This document shows, in pieces, positions 40,864 through 50,270 of a stretch of DNA of 64,000 bases. Every line of letters starts with the position of its first letter. Position 1 is the first letter of the stretch. The stretch comes from Gammaproteobacteria bacterium (GTDB taxonomy: Bacteria > Pseudomonadota > Gammaproteobacteria > Enterobacterales > Alteromonadaceae): contig JAHKAA010000007.1 in NCBI GenBank assembly GCA_018825965.1, positions 1 through 64,000 on the forward strand, in the 5' to 3' direction. The translations under genes were made by a program, and so were the position numbers. Below the pieces are notes generated by a model. It searched no databases, was not told the origin of the DNA, and saw only the letters and a list, made by a program, of their open reading frames with translations.

Positions 40864-42573
40864 CTACAGGCTTTCGGTTAGTATTTTTGGGGTGACAAAG
40901 ATCAGTAATTCAGTTTTCTCATTAAAATCATTGCGGCGCTTAAATAAATTACCCAAATAAGGGATATCGCCAAACACCGGAACTTTGGAGGTGGTATTGG
41001 TCATCTGCTGCTGGTAAATGCCACCTAAAACCACTGTAGCGCCATTATCTACCAGCACCTGGGTCTGGATGCGCTGCGTGTCTATCGCCTGCGCCGGGCC
41101 ATTGCCAGTCGACACAGTTTCCCCCCTGGTATCCTGGGTGATCTCCAAATCCAGAATAATTTTATTGTCCGGCGTAATTTGTGGCGTGACTTCAAGGCTT
41201 AACACCGCCTTTTTAAAGGTCACTGTAGTAGCGCCGCTGCTGGATGCTTCCAGATAAGGAATTTCAGTGCCCTGCTCTATCCGGGCTTTTTTCTGATTAG
41301 CCGTAGTAATACGGGGGCTGGCAATGATTTCGCCTTTGTTTTCCTGCTCCAGCGCTGACAACTCTAAATCCAGTAAAGTGCCATCGGCAAATTTAGTCAC
41401 ATGAAAAGCTATACTGCCAGCCGGATTGGCGACAGGTAAATTCACATTCCATCTGTCATTGAGCCCAGGCACAGTGCCACCTGCCAAATTATTGGCACCA
41501 GGCGCATTACCCGACCAGGCTCTGTCATTTTGCTGATCGCTAAAGCCCCAACGTAAACCTATTTCATCCCGCACATTATCTTTGACCGTCACCATACGGG
41601 ATTCAATCAGCACTTGTTTCACCGGCACATCCAGTCGTCTGAGCAAGCGACGCACACTTTCTATAGTGGTGGCTGTATCTTTCACCAGCAAGGTATTGGT
41701 TCTGTCGTCCACAGCCACATTGCCACGGGCAGATAACAAAGTGGCTTCTTTGTTATTTAACAGCGCAGCAATATCCGCGGCTTTGGCATAGTTAATAGGC
41801 AGGAATTCAGAAATTAAAGGTTCAAGCTGCTCCACCTGTTGCTGAGCTTGCAGCTCTTTGGCTTCACGGGCAGCCAGTTCGTCTGAGGGCGCTATCATCA
41901 GAATATTGCCATCCATACGTTTATCCAGCCCCCGCACTTTCAGCACTATATCCAACGCCTGATCCCAGGGAGTGCCGTCCAGTCTTAAGGTGATATTGCC
42001 TGTGACTGAGTCGCTGGTGACCAGATTAAAGCCGTTGTAATCCGCTATAATCTGCAACACAGTACGAACCGGAATATCCTGAAAATTCAAAGAAATAGCA
42101 CGGCCTACATACTGAGCTGTTGCAGCTGACTGTTGCTGATCCGCAGCGCGTTTTTGCACCACCAGATGAAACACCTGATCGATTTGCTGATAGCTGTAAG
42201 TAAAAGTGTCGAGGGTATCAATCACCAGCCTGGCTTTGCTGCCTTCACGGAAAGTTTCTATGCCTTTGACCACAGTGGCAAAGTCCAGCACATCCAGTTG
42301 ATACAATAACTCATCACTGATGTGGGTATCATGAAAGTCCAGCTGGATCTGGCCATTTTGTTCAACCACATCCACAGCAGCGGAATTTTGCTGCAGGAAC
42401 ACCAGAACCTTAGCCTCGCCTTGTTCTCCACGGCGAAAATCTATCGAATCAATTTCATTAATAAAGTCTGTACTTTGTTGTGCTGAGGTGTAAAAAGCCA
42501 GCGCAGCGCAAAACAGGACTATCACTTTAGTGAAGTGGAAGAGCCTGGAGCTTGTTTTAATTTTTATCATCAT
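40864..42573 (-). CDS. pilQ: Type IV pilus secretin PilQ
   Basis: PilQ forms the outer-membrane channel for type IV pili. The 569-residue protein has a signal peptide (about 1-31), an AMIN-like domain (about 35-130, VLVFLQQNSAAVDVVEQNGQ), a secretin STN/N domain (about 155-290, QDIPVRTVLQIIADYNGFNL) and the C-terminal secretin domain ending PYLGNLFKRRNDFNEKTELLIFVTPKI. It is shorter than the usual PilQ of about 700 residues, with one AMIN domain visible instead of two. Order pilMNOPQ-aroK-aroB is canonical. Confidence 0.95.
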   Translation of the reverse strand: MMIKIKTSSRLFHFTKVIVLFCAALAFYTSAQQSTDFINEIDSIDFRRGEQGEAKVLVFLQQNSAAVDVVEQNGQIQLDFHDTHISDELLYQLDVLDFATVVKGIETFREGSKARLVIDTLDTFTYSYQQIDQVFHLVVQKRAADQQQSAATAQYVGRAISLNFQDIPVRTVLQIIADYNGFNLVTSDSVTGNITLRLDGTPWDQALDIVLKVRGLDKRMDGNILMIAPSDELAAREAKELQAQQQVEQLEPLISEFLPINYAKAADIAALLNNKEATLLSARGNVAVDDRTNTLLVKDTATTIESVRRLLRRLDVPVKQVLIESRMVTVKDNVRDEIGLRWGFSDQQNDRAWSGNAPGANNLAGGTVPGLNDRWNVNLPVANPAGSIAFHVTKFADGTLLDLELSALEQENKGEIIASPRITTANQKKARIEQGTEIPYLEASSSGATTVTFKKAVLSLEVTPQITPDNKIILDLEITQDTRGETVSTGNGPAQAIDTQRIQTQVLVDNGATVVLGGIYQQQMTNTTSKVPVFGDIPYLGNLFKRRNDFNEKTELLIFVTPKILTESL

Positions 42574-42582
42574 TCAGCACGC

Positions 42583-43128
42583 TCAGTTAGTTTCGGTTGC
42601 ATCAGCGGACGCATTCAACAATTGCAATTTGCTATTTCTCTGCACAGTACAACCACTGCCATCAGGAATAAATTCGGTAATTTCAATATAGTCTGGCTTT
42701 ACAGCAATAACCTTGCCATGAAATAACCCTAGTCGGTCATTAATACTGATCCTATGCAAACTTTGATCCGAAGCCTCGATCAAAGCCCACAGTTGATCGG
42801 CATGGCCCAAAGTGCCGCGCATTTTTAAATTGTCTACCGCGAACTGTTCCAGCGCATGTTTTTCACGTTGATTATCCGGCTGAATACAACCAGGCTGATG
42901 CACAGGCAATTGGTTATAAGCCTCTGGTGATGGCAAACTAAAAGGACTGCGTAAGTCGGAACTGGTGTAGGGCAAATGTTCAAAAGCTTTGACCGGTGGC
43001 AGAGGCGGAATTTTGGCGCTGGTGCTTACTTTTACGTCCGCCATAAACTGCTCAATATCGGTAGTATCATCAAAACATCCGGTCAAACACAAGGCGCAAA
43101 GGAGCAGAAATAAAGAAACTAATTTCAT
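42583..43128 (-). CDS. pilP: Type IV pilus assembly lipoprotein PilP
   Basis: PilP is an inner-membrane lipoprotein that joins the PilMNO complex to PilQ. The 181-residue product has a lipobox CLTGC (Cys18), a flexible N-terminal region and a C-terminal beta domain with LKMRGTLGHADQLWALIEAS and LFHGKVIAVKPDYIEITEFI. Its start overlaps the pilO stop. It ends nine bases before the pilQ start. Confidence 0.95.
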   Translation of the reverse strand: MKLVSLFLLLCALCLTGCFDDTTDIEQFMADVKVSTSAKIPPLPPVKAFEHLPYTSSDLRSPFSLPSPEAYNQLPVHQPGCIQPDNQREKHALEQFAVDNLKMRGTLGHADQLWALIEASDQSLHRISINDRLGLFHGKVIAVKPDYIEITEFIPDGSGCTVQRNSKLQLLNASADATETN

Positions 43129-43724
43129 TTTTTCAGCTCCTTGTATCTGTAAGTTTTAGCAATAACACTAAAACTTTGTTGACCGTCTTCCCTGCTTTGG
43201 ATCACAAAATCATGCAGACTGACAATACGGGGTAATTTGGCTATTTCACTGACAAAATTTCCGATCTGATGGTAATCCCCTATCACCTCGATCTGAATGG
43301 GCAATTCGGTATAAAACTCTTTCTCAATTTCCGGCATCCAGTTAATACGGACAAAAGTTAAACCCACAGAAGTGCCGGCAAAAGTAATATCATCCAGCAT
43401 GCCAGGGGTTTCATGGGTTGCTGGTAATTGTTTTAATAAGGTGGAAAAGGTTTTTTCCATTTCCAGCATTTGTTCCTGATACAGCTCAAGATTAATCGCC
43501 TTACCATACTTACTCTGGTAATCCAGCCTCAGCTCCAGCTCTTTCTGCTGGGCGGCCTCAAGGTTGGTCACCTGAGTTTCAATCAGAAAAAAGTAGCTCA
43601 GCAGCATTACGCTAAAAGCAACAACCAAAGCCAGCGCAATTTTTCCGGCTTTGGGCCAGGCGCCCATATCGTTAAAATCAATTTCTGATAAATCGATGTC
43701 GGACAAGTTAATGTTCAGGCTCAT
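43125..43724 (-). CDS. pilO: Type IV pilus inner-membrane protein PilO
   Basis: PilO pairs with PilN in the inner membrane alignment complex. The 199-residue protein has a short cytoplasmic part, one membrane helix at about 28-48 (IALALVVAFSVMLLSYFFLI), a coiled-coil stretch (about 50-95) and a ferredoxin-like C-terminal domain. Length fits PilO (about 207). Both ends overlap neighbouring genes by four bases. Confidence 0.95.
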   Translation of the reverse strand: MSLNINLSDIDLSEIDFNDMGAWPKAGKIALALVVAFSVMLLSYFFLIETQVTNLEAAQQKELELRLDYQSKYGKAINLELYQEQMLEMEKTFSTLLKQLPATHETPGMLDDITFAGTSVGLTFVRINWMPEIEKEFYTELPIQIEVIGDYHQIGNFVSEIAKLPRIVSLHDFVIQSREDGQQSFSVIAKTYRYKELKK

Positions 43725-44317
43725 TTGCTTGCTCCGGTTTTCGCAGCTGCGGCATCAGGCGGTAATGGCGGAGGCTCAGCCCCAACCAGACCTAAATGCA
43801 TTTTAAAATCACTTAATAAGCCACTGTCCTCTTTACTGGCCTGAATAAACTCCAGCACAGGTTGATTCAATAATGGGGATTGTTCAATCACCCGCAGTAA
43901 ACTGGATAATCTGTTATTCGACTCACTTTTCCCCACTACAAGTAACCTGTTGAATTTTTTATCTAAAGACACCAGGTACACCCCAGCAGGTACGGTTTTA
44001 GCCACTTCATCCATAATTTGAGTGCCCAGATTTCTGCTGCGTTGTAACTGCTCAATCAGTGACATACGTTGCTGCAAACCCGCTTTTTGTTTTTCCAGCT
44101 CACTGATTTGGGCAATACGTTGATCCAACACCTGAATCTCTGTTTCCAATAATGCATTGCGGCTGAGTTGCCCCTCCACCCTGGCCTGATACAGCCAATA
44201 GACAAAAAACATCAACACAAAAGCCAGCACGGCCACCTGAGCCAACAGGGTCAGATAATTTAACTGTTGTTGTTTGCGCGCGGCTTCACGCCATGGCAGC
44301 AGGTTTATTGATGCCAT
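43721..44317 (-). CDS. pilN: Type IV pilus inner-membrane protein PilN
   Basis: PilN binds PilM through its cytoplasmic start and dimerises with PilO. The 198-residue protein begins with MASINLLPWREAARKQQQLN, which contains the conserved INLLPWRE peptide that docks into PilM. A membrane helix (about 22-44) and a coiled coil (about 52-90) follow. Its start lies 13 bases inside pilM. Confidence 0.96.
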   Translation of the reverse strand: MASINLLPWREAARKQQQLNYLTLLAQVAVLAFVLMFFVYWLYQARVEGQLSRNALLETEIQVLDQRIAQISELEKQKAGLQQRMSLIEQLQRSRNLGTQIMDEVAKTVPAGVYLVSLDKKFNRLLVVGKSESNNRLSSLLRVIEQSPLLNQPVLEFIQASKEDSGLLSDFKMHLGLVGAEPPPLPPDAAAAKTGASK

Positions 44318-45384
44318 GAGTTAAAACTCCGTAACGCTAAGCCTGTAGCTATCATCAGGCAAGGGGATTTGTCCGTCAGTTCCTGCCGATGAAGATCCGT
44401 CGCTAATTCCATATGACGAAATGGATTGGCTATCACAGCCTGGATAGCCAGCTCGTCACTGATCAATTTGTCTATGCCGTCCAGCAAGCTGGTGCCGCCA
44501 CTGATCAGTAAATAATCCACCTGATCTTTGCCGCTTGTGGTCAGGTACATCTGAATAGCACGGCGAATTTGTTGTAACAACATGGTCTGAAAAGGAGCCA
44601 GTACTTCAAAACTGTAACTGGGGGGCAAGTCAGCAAGAATTTTTGCCTGCTCTGCTTCTTCATAGGTTTTATTGTAGTAATTCATAATACTGCGGCTGTA
44701 ATGCTCGCCACCAAAGGCTATATCTCTGGTATAAAGATTTTTATCGCCCTCTACTATGCTCAGCAAGGTCATAGTGGCGCCTATATCCAGCACAGCCACT
44801 ACTTTTTCTGCTGCATCTTCAGGCAGCTGATCAAGACAGAGTTCAGCAGCCCGGCTTAACGCAGAGCTTTCAACATCTATCACTTTAGCGGTAAAGCCTG
44901 CAGACTCAAGCGCAGTGACTCTTGCCTGAACACTCTCTGTGCGGGCTGCACTTAAAAGCACATTGACTTTGCTTGGATCTGTGTCGTTGGTTTCAAGGCG
45001 TTCAAAGTCTAAACTGACTTCATTCAGCGGGTATGGAATTAAACTATCGGCTTCCAATTCAATCTGACGTGCTAATTCAGCGTCTGTTAAACTGGCGTCC
45101 ATAAAAATAACTTTACTGATCACCAAAGAACCTGACACAGCAGCTGCAGCATACTTTATTGATTTATCTATCTTTTTTCTGATATTCATTAAAGCGTGGG
45201 CTACGGCCTCGATATCCTGAATTTCACGATCCACCATAGTGCCTTTCAGCATAGGTTCTATTGCAAAGGCTTCTACTTTATAATGCTGGTTGTTTTGGCT
45301 TAATAACACAGCTTTCACAGCATGTGAGCCAATATCGACCCCTAACATTAAGGTTTTTTTTGTTTGAAACAGCTGCTTTAGCAT
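44305..45384 (-). CDS. pilM: Type IV pilus assembly ATPase-like protein PilM
   Basis: PilM is a cytoplasmic actin/FtsA-like protein that binds PilN. From the ATG at 45384 it has 359 residues, with the nucleotide-binding start LMLGVDIGSHAVKAVLL, the phosphate loop VVAVLDIGATMTLLSIVEGD and LLISGGTSLLDGI. The longer frame from a TTG at 45450 adds residues not seen in the family; an AGGA site supports 45384. It is the first gene of pilMNOPQ and is divergent from mrcA. Confidence 0.96.
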   Translation of the reverse strand: MLKQLFQTKKTLMLGVDIGSHAVKAVLLSQNNQHYKVEAFAIEPMLKGTMVDREIQDIEAVAHALMNIRKKIDKSIKYAAAAVSGSLVISKVIFMDASLTDAELARQIELEADSLIPYPLNEVSLDFERLETNDTDPSKVNVLLSAARTESVQARVTALESAGFTAKVIDVESSALSRAAELCLDQLPEDAAEKVVAVLDIGATMTLLSIVEGDKNLYTRDIAFGGEHYSRSIMNYYNKTYEEAEQAKILADLPPSYSFEVLAPFQTMLLQQIRRAIQMYLTTSGKDQVDYLLISGGTSLLDGIDKLISDELAIQAVIANPFRHMELATDLHRQELTDKSPCLMIATGLALRSFNSWHQ

Positions 45385-45536
45385 AGCGTCCTGTACACAG
45401 GTCAATGATTTATATTGAACTTCTGTCAAGAGCTTAGTCGTTTCATACAAGATTGCGTAGGGGCAGCAAACAGCTTTTTGAAAAAAAACAGACTAGCAGT
45501 CCCGCTAGATCCGAAAATATACATTGAGGTTAATCA

Positions 45537-48161
45537 GTGTCGTGGTTTAAAAAACTAATCATTCTGGTGATTGCAGGTGTTTTTTCCGTTGTAGCTACAG
45601 TTGCGGCGAGTTATTGGTATGTCAAAGATGACCTGCCAAGTGTGGCTACATTAAAAGATGTGAAGCTGCAAACGCCTATGCGTGTCTTTAGTCAGGACGG
45701 TGAACTCATTTCACAATTTGGTGAAAAACGCCGTATTCCGTTAAAACTGGAAGAAATGCCTGATTTGCTGCTCAAAGCAGTACTGGCCACGGAAGACAAT
45801 CGTTTTTATGAACATCCTGGCATTGATGTGATTGGTATGTTCCGTGCTTTTACTGTGGTCGCTATGAGCGGTGAAGCACGACAGGGTGCCAGTACCATTA
45901 CTCAGCAATTGGCTCGTGTATTTTTCCTGACCCGGGAAAAAAAGCTGATCCGTAAAATTAAAGAAATCTTTTTAGCTTTACGTATTGAACAGGAACTCAC
46001 CAAAGACGAAATTCTTGAACTCTATTTAAACAAAATTGAGTTGGGTCATCGCTCTTTTGGCGTGGGTGCAGCAGCACAAGTCTATTTTGGTAAAAACATT
46101 CAGGATTTAACTTTATCTGAAATGGCTATTATTGCCGGTTTACCCCAAGGCCCTTCGGTATTAAATCCGGTACGTTCACCAAGCCGCGCCCGTGCCCGGC
46201 GTAATATAGTGCTGGGTCGTATGCTGAATGAAGGTTATATCACTCAGGCCCAGTATGACGAAGCACTGCAGGAACCTATTTTATCCAAACTGCATGGTGC
46301 TCAGATCACCGCATCAGCACCTTATATAGCAGAAATGGTGCGTCAGGAAGTGGTCGACAAATTTGGCGAAGAAGAAGCTTATTCTAAAGGTTTTCAGGTA
46401 TTTACTACTGTAGATTCTAAATTGCAGGGTAAAGCTGTAGCTGCAGTGCAAAAAAATGTCGTAGGTTATGACGAGCGTCATGGCTACCGTGGCCCTGTCG
46501 CCACTTTATGGCAAGCCACAGCTCAACCCCAGGAAGATGGTTCAGTTAAATTTGCTGAAACAGGCCGCATGACGGATGACGCTATTCTGGCGTATCTGGA
46601 TACACAACATGGTCTGGAAGATTTAGTTCCGGCCGTGATTACCGGAGTTTCAGGTCAGCAAGCCGAAGCTATTTTATCCGGGGGTCGTAAAATCACGCTG
46701 CCATGGCAAGGGTTAAACTGGGCCAGAGCTTTTATCAGCCATGACAGACAAAGCCATCCACCTAAAGCAGCAGCTGATGTATTAGCTCCGGGTATGCATG
46801 TATTGGTGCGCCCTGATGCAGGCGAGTGGCGTTTAGGCCAGATTCCAGGTGTTAGTGGCGCTATAGTGGCCATCAATCCTAAAGATGGTGCAGTGCAGGC
46901 CTTAGTGGGTGGTTACAGCTTTGCAATGACACAGTTTAACCGCGCCACTCAGGCCAATCGCCAGGTGGGTTCTAATATAAAACCTTTTATTTATTCAGCT
47001 GCTTTGGAATCCAACCTAACATTGGCGACTTTGATGAACGATGCGCCTATTCATCAATGGGATGAAGGCTCCAATCAGGCATGGCGGCCAAAAAATTCAC
47101 CTGAAGTGTATGACGGCGCTATCCGGATCCGTGAAGCTTTAGCTAAGTCAAAAAACGTGGTCGCAGTGCGTTTATTGCGGGCCGTGGGTATAGAAAACAC
47201 CCGCCAGCATCTGACTAAATTTGGATTCAGAGAAAAAGATCTACCGCACAGTGAAACCCTGGCTTTGGGTTCTGCTTCTTTAACTCCGCTGGAATTGGCG
47301 ACAGGTTATGCGGTATTCGCCAACGGCGGTTTTTTAGTCAAGCCTTATGTGATCACCAAAATTCTGGATGATCAAAACAACCTGATTTATGAGCATATTC
47401 CAGTGCAGGTCTGCGCCGAATGTGAACAACAGGCTTTGGCAGTTCAAGCCGCGGAAGAAGCAGCTTCAGCTGCGGCTTTAGTTGCCGGATCTGCAGATCC
47501 TGAAGCTTTGTTAGAAGCAACTTTCGCAGAACAAACTACAGCCACTGTAGCAGAGCAACCAGAGGTCAAAGTTCCGGCTTATGCGCCCAGAGTTTTATCA
47601 GCACAAAATGCCTTTTTAATAGCTGACGCGCTGAAAAGTTCTATTTGGGGTGGCGGTGACTGGAAAGCAGGCACTGGCTGGCTGGGTACTGCTCATAGAT
47701 TACGAGCGCTAAAACGACAGGATTTAGCAGGTAAAACAGGCACCACCAATGATGTAAAAGACGCCTGGTTTTCAGGTTTTTCCCCTGAACTGGTAGTGAC
47801 GTCATGGGTAGGTTTTGATGACGCCGAAAGCCGCTTAGGTAAAACCGCCTGGAATAATAATTTAGGCAAAGATCAAATAGCTGGTGGTGAATCCGGAGCT
47901 AAAACCGCTTTACCTGCCTGGCAGGAATTTGTTGGCTTTGCCCTCAAAGATCAACCTGAATTATATATACAGCCACCAGTAGGCATCACCTCAGTGCGTA
48001 TTGACCTGAAAACAGGTTTATTAACTCAGGCGACAGATAACAGCAGTGGCTTCGAGTTTTTTAAACAAGGTACTGAACCCAAAACTTACGTGAACTCCTC
48101 AGTGCAACAATTGCCAACCCAAAATAACCAGCAACAACAGGACGAAATAGAGCTGTTCTGA
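45537..48161 (+). CDS. mrcA: Penicillin-binding protein 1A
   Basis: PBP1A polymerises and cross-links peptidoglycan. The 874-residue bifunctional protein has a short cytoplasmic start, a membrane helix (about 7-27), the GT51 domain with catalytic Glu86 (ATEDNRFYEHPGID), an OB-like insert and the transpeptidase domain with Ser479 (GSNIKPF), SKN (AKSKNVVAV) and KTGT starting at Lys733. An Ala/Glu-rich insert (about 635-675) lies in the transpeptidase domain. The start is GTG with a GAGG site. Divergence from pilM is the standard gammaproteobacterial arrangement. Confidence 0.97.
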   Translation: MSWFKKLIILVIAGVFSVVATVAASYWYVKDDLPSVATLKDVKLQTPMRVFSQDGELISQFGEKRRIPLKLEEMPDLLLKAVLATEDNRFYEHPGIDVIGMFRAFTVVAMSGEARQGASTITQQLARVFFLTREKKLIRKIKEIFLALRIEQELTKDEILELYLNKIELGHRSFGVGAAAQVYFGKNIQDLTLSEMAIIAGLPQGPSVLNPVRSPSRARARRNIVLGRMLNEGYITQAQYDEALQEPILSKLHGAQITASAPYIAEMVRQEVVDKFGEEEAYSKGFQVFTTVDSKLQGKAVAAVQKNVVGYDERHGYRGPVATLWQATAQPQEDGSVKFAETGRMTDDAILAYLDTQHGLEDLVPAVITGVSGQQAEAILSGGRKITLPWQGLNWARAFISHDRQSHPPKAAADVLAPGMHVLVRPDAGEWRLGQIPGVSGAIVAINPKDGAVQALVGGYSFAMTQFNRATQANRQVGSNIKPFIYSAALESNLTLATLMNDAPIHQWDEGSNQAWRPKNSPEVYDGAIRIREALAKSKNVVAVRLLRAVGIENTRQHLTKFGFREKDLPHSETLALGSASLTPLELATGYAVFANGGFLVKPYVITKILDDQNNLIYEHIPVQVCAECEQQALAVQAAEEAASAAALVAGSADPEALLEATFAEQTTATVAEQPEVKVPAYAPRVLSAQNAFLIADALKSSIWGGGDWKAGTGWLGTAHRLRALKRQDLAGKTGTTNDVKDAWFSGFSPELVVTSWVGFDDAESRLGKTAWNNNLGKDQIAGGESGAKTALPAWQEFVGFALKDQPELYIQPPVGITSVRIDLKTGLLTQATDNSSGFEFFKQGTEPKTYVNSSVQQLPTQNNQQQQDEIELF

Positions 48162-48191
48162 GCTAGTCTGAGTTGATTTGTTGTAGTCCTG

Positions 48192-48220
48192 GGCCGCTTT
48201 TTAGCGGCCTTTTTATTTTA
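48192..48220 (+). terminator. Intrinsic terminator after mrcA
   Basis: GGCCGCT (48192-48198) and AGCGGCC (48203-48209) form a perfect stem with a TTTT loop, followed by TTTTTATTTTA. Confidence 0.9.
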
Positions 48221-48297
48221 TGCGGCAGTCTGTTTTTAATTCTGATTTTTAAGGCCTGACTATACTTGGGATGCACATTGGTGATCAGGAGCTGGTT

Positions 48298-48660
48298 ATG
48301 GGGTTTTATGTAGATGGTTTTCTTATTCCAATTAAAAAAAACCAGGTGGAACAGTATCAAAAGATTGCAGCTCAGGCTGGCGAAGTCTGGAGAGAGCATG
48401 GTGCTTTGGATTATATAGAAACAGTGGGGGATGATCTGAGCGTTGAAGGTGTTGTGTCTTTTACACAGGCTGCCGGCGCTGGTGAAGATGAAACTGTTAT
48501 TTTCAGCTGGATTTTATACAAATCCAAAGCACACAGAGACGAAGTCAATGCAAAAGCTATGCTAGATCCTCGTATCGCAGGAATGGCGGATAACACCAAC
48601 CTGCCTTTTGACTGCAAACGTATGGCTTATGGAGGCTTTAAAACCATAGTGGCCAGCTGA
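48298..48660 (+). CDS. DUF1428 family protein (YbaA-like)
   Basis: A 120-residue dimeric alpha/beta-barrel type protein starting MGFYVDGFLIPIKKNQVEQY and containing SWILYKSKAHRDEVNAKAML and DCKRMAYGGFKTIV, which match DUF1428 (E. coli YbaA). The function is unknown. The ATG at 48298 follows AGGAG; an upstream in-frame ATG at 48271 has no ribosome site. It is a single gene. Confidence 0.88.
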   Translation: MGFYVDGFLIPIKKNQVEQYQKIAAQAGEVWREHGALDYIETVGDDLSVEGVVSFTQAAGAGEDETVIFSWILYKSKAHRDEVNAKAMLDPRIAGMADNTNLPFDCKRMAYGGFKTIVAS

Positions 48661-48686
48661 TCACGATGCAGCAAAGTCGTGATTTA
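48660..48686 (+). terminator. Weak hairpin after the DUF1428 gene
   Basis: ATCACGA (48660-48666) pairs with TCGTGAT (48677-48683), with a ten-base loop and only TTATA beyond. It is a weak candidate for termination. Confidence 0.35.
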
Positions 48687-48767
48687 TACCTGCTTACAAC
48701 TTTGTCTGAATTTTCCGCTGTGAAATAAGTCTGAGGAGAACTAACGGCAATTCAAGGACTTCTATTT

Positions 48768-49463
48768 ATGAATACCAAAGGCTTATTGGACCAACTGCTA
48801 AAAGCAGGCTCAGATTTGATGCAACAAAAATCAGCATCTCACAGCTCCCATTCCTCCTCAGCAACTTCCTCTGTCAGCAAGCTCATGTCAGGTTTTGGTG
48901 GTGGCGCTTTGTCAGGCGGCGCTTTAGCTATGTTACTGGGTTCAAAACAAGGCCGTAGTCTGGGAGGGAAGGTTATTACTTATGGCGGTTTGGCCGCTTT
49001 GGGTGTATTGGCTTACAAAGCTTATGGTAGCTGGCAACAACAAAATAAAGGCACAGTGGATCAACATGAGCCTCAGACTGTGGATCGTTTACCAGCAGCA
49101 GAGGCTGAGCAACACAGTAACGCAATTCTCAAAGCGCTGATTGGTGCAGCCAAAGCTGATGGTCATATCGACCAACAGGAACGCGAATTGATCGACAGCG
49201 AAATAGCTAAACTGACGTCAGATCTCAGCCTGCAGCGCTGGTTTGATCAGGAACTGGCCAAGCCACTGGACCCTGCCGACATAGCAAAAGCAGCGGCCAC
49301 ACAGGAAATGGCTGCGGAGATGTATCTGGCCAGTTTATTGGTGATCAATGAACAAAACTATATGGAAGGAGCTTATCTGCAGGAGTTAGCACGCCAGCTT
49401 AAATTGCCGGTTGAACTGAAAGCTGAACTGGAGTTCCAGGCAAAACAGGCTCTCGCTCAATAA
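48768..49463 (+). CDS. DUF533/TerB-like membrane-associated protein
   Basis: A 231-residue protein. The Ser/Gly-rich first third has a glycine-rich hydrophobic stretch (about 42-88, GGALSGGALAMLLGSKQGRS), and a C-terminal helical TerB-like domain (about 120-230, AILKALIGAAKADGHIDQQE) follows. This matches DUF533, related to tellurite resistance TerB and E. coli YebE. The start ATG is 48768. It is convergent with the next gene, 31 bases apart. Membrane stress roles are reported for some relatives; none can be inferred here. Confidence 0.85.
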   Translation: MNTKGLLDQLLKAGSDLMQQKSASHSSHSSSATSSVSKLMSGFGGGALSGGALAMLLGSKQGRSLGGKVITYGGLAALGVLAYKAYGSWQQQNKGTVDQHEPQTVDRLPAAEAEQHSNAILKALIGAAKADGHIDQQERELIDSEIAKLTSDLSLQRWFDQELAKPLDPADIAKAAATQEMAAEMYLASLLVINEQNYMEGAYLQELARQLKLPVELKAELEFQAKQALAQ

Positions 49464-49494
49464 AATCTGCTCATTCATCAACCCATGAATCAGG

Positions 49495-50160
49495 TCAGTT
49501 TGGTTTTGGCACTTGTTGCTGACAACGCAGAATGGCCTGATTCACCGAGTACAGATGATGTTTGGCAAATTCTTTACTCAGATAAAAACCACCTGATGTG
49601 GTATTAAAAATGTGTTGACGGTAAACCGGACTGCGATCAGACAACAATGCGTTTAATGACAAATCCGGTAGCAAGGCTGCATCCACTCTTCTGGCGTCCA
49701 GAGTCAGCAATTGCTTATCAAATTCTTCAACATAAACAACATTCAAATACCCCGCTTTTTCCAGATAGCTGGCTTGCAGCGAACCACGTTTTACGGAGAC
49801 GGAGATGGCCTTGTTTGTCAGATCCACTTTAGATTCTGGCAAGGTTAACCATATATTATTCACTGTGACAAATTCGACTGAACGCACCGACTTTTTATCA
49901 CGCTCAGCATCAAACAAAGCCGGATAGACTAAATCCAGCTCTCCTGTTGCGACATGATGAAATAAGCGCATGTTAGGGTAACTTTTCCAGTCAAACTGCA
50001 ACTGGCTTTGTTGCTCTATGCAGCGTAATAAAGAAGCATCATAACCTTGTGGCTCTGCAGCTCCAGGTAAAGACAGACTAAAATTCGTTGGATGGCCAGC
50101 TTTCACCACAGGTGTGGCTTGCACTGATGCTACAAAACACAAAAAAATCCACCTTGTCAT
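49495..50160 (-). CDS. Periplasmic substrate-binding-like protein (SBP_bac_3 type)
   Basis: A 221-residue protein with a signal peptide (cut after SVQA) and a type II periplasmic binding fold. It shows LPGAAEPQGYDASLLRCIEQ at the first lobe and DLVYPALFDAERDKKSVRSV further on. No ABC permease or ATPase is adjacent, so it is probably one of the orphan binding proteins common in these genomes, ligand unknown. I chose the ATG at 50160 over a TTG five codons upstream. Confidence 0.75.
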   Translation of the reverse strand: MTRWIFLCFVASVQATPVVKAGHPTNFSLSLPGAAEPQGYDASLLRCIEQQSQLQFDWKSYPNMRLFHHVATGELDLVYPALFDAERDKKSVRSVEFVTVNNIWLTLPESKVDLTNKAISVSVKRGSLQASYLEKAGYLNVVYVEEFDKQLLTLDARRVDAALLPDLSLNALLSDRSPVYRQHIFNTTSGGFYLSKEFAKHHLYSVNQAILRCQQQVPKPN

Positions 50161-50221
50161 CAGCTTCAAGCCCAAGCATTTTTTTTTAAAGTATAGCCAA
50201 ACTTCTACAGGCGTTGATCGA

Positions 50222-50255
50222 GAAAAAAAACCGGACTACTGTCCGGCTTTTTAAG
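50222..50255 (-). terminator. Intrinsic terminator of the arg operon
   Basis: CCGGAC (50231-50236) and GTCCGG (50241-50246) form a stem with a TACT loop. On the minus strand a run of eight T follows, and the opposite side also has a short T-run. It lies about 25 bases beyond argH. Confidence 0.88.
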
Positions 50256-50270
50256 TAGATCTAATCAGGC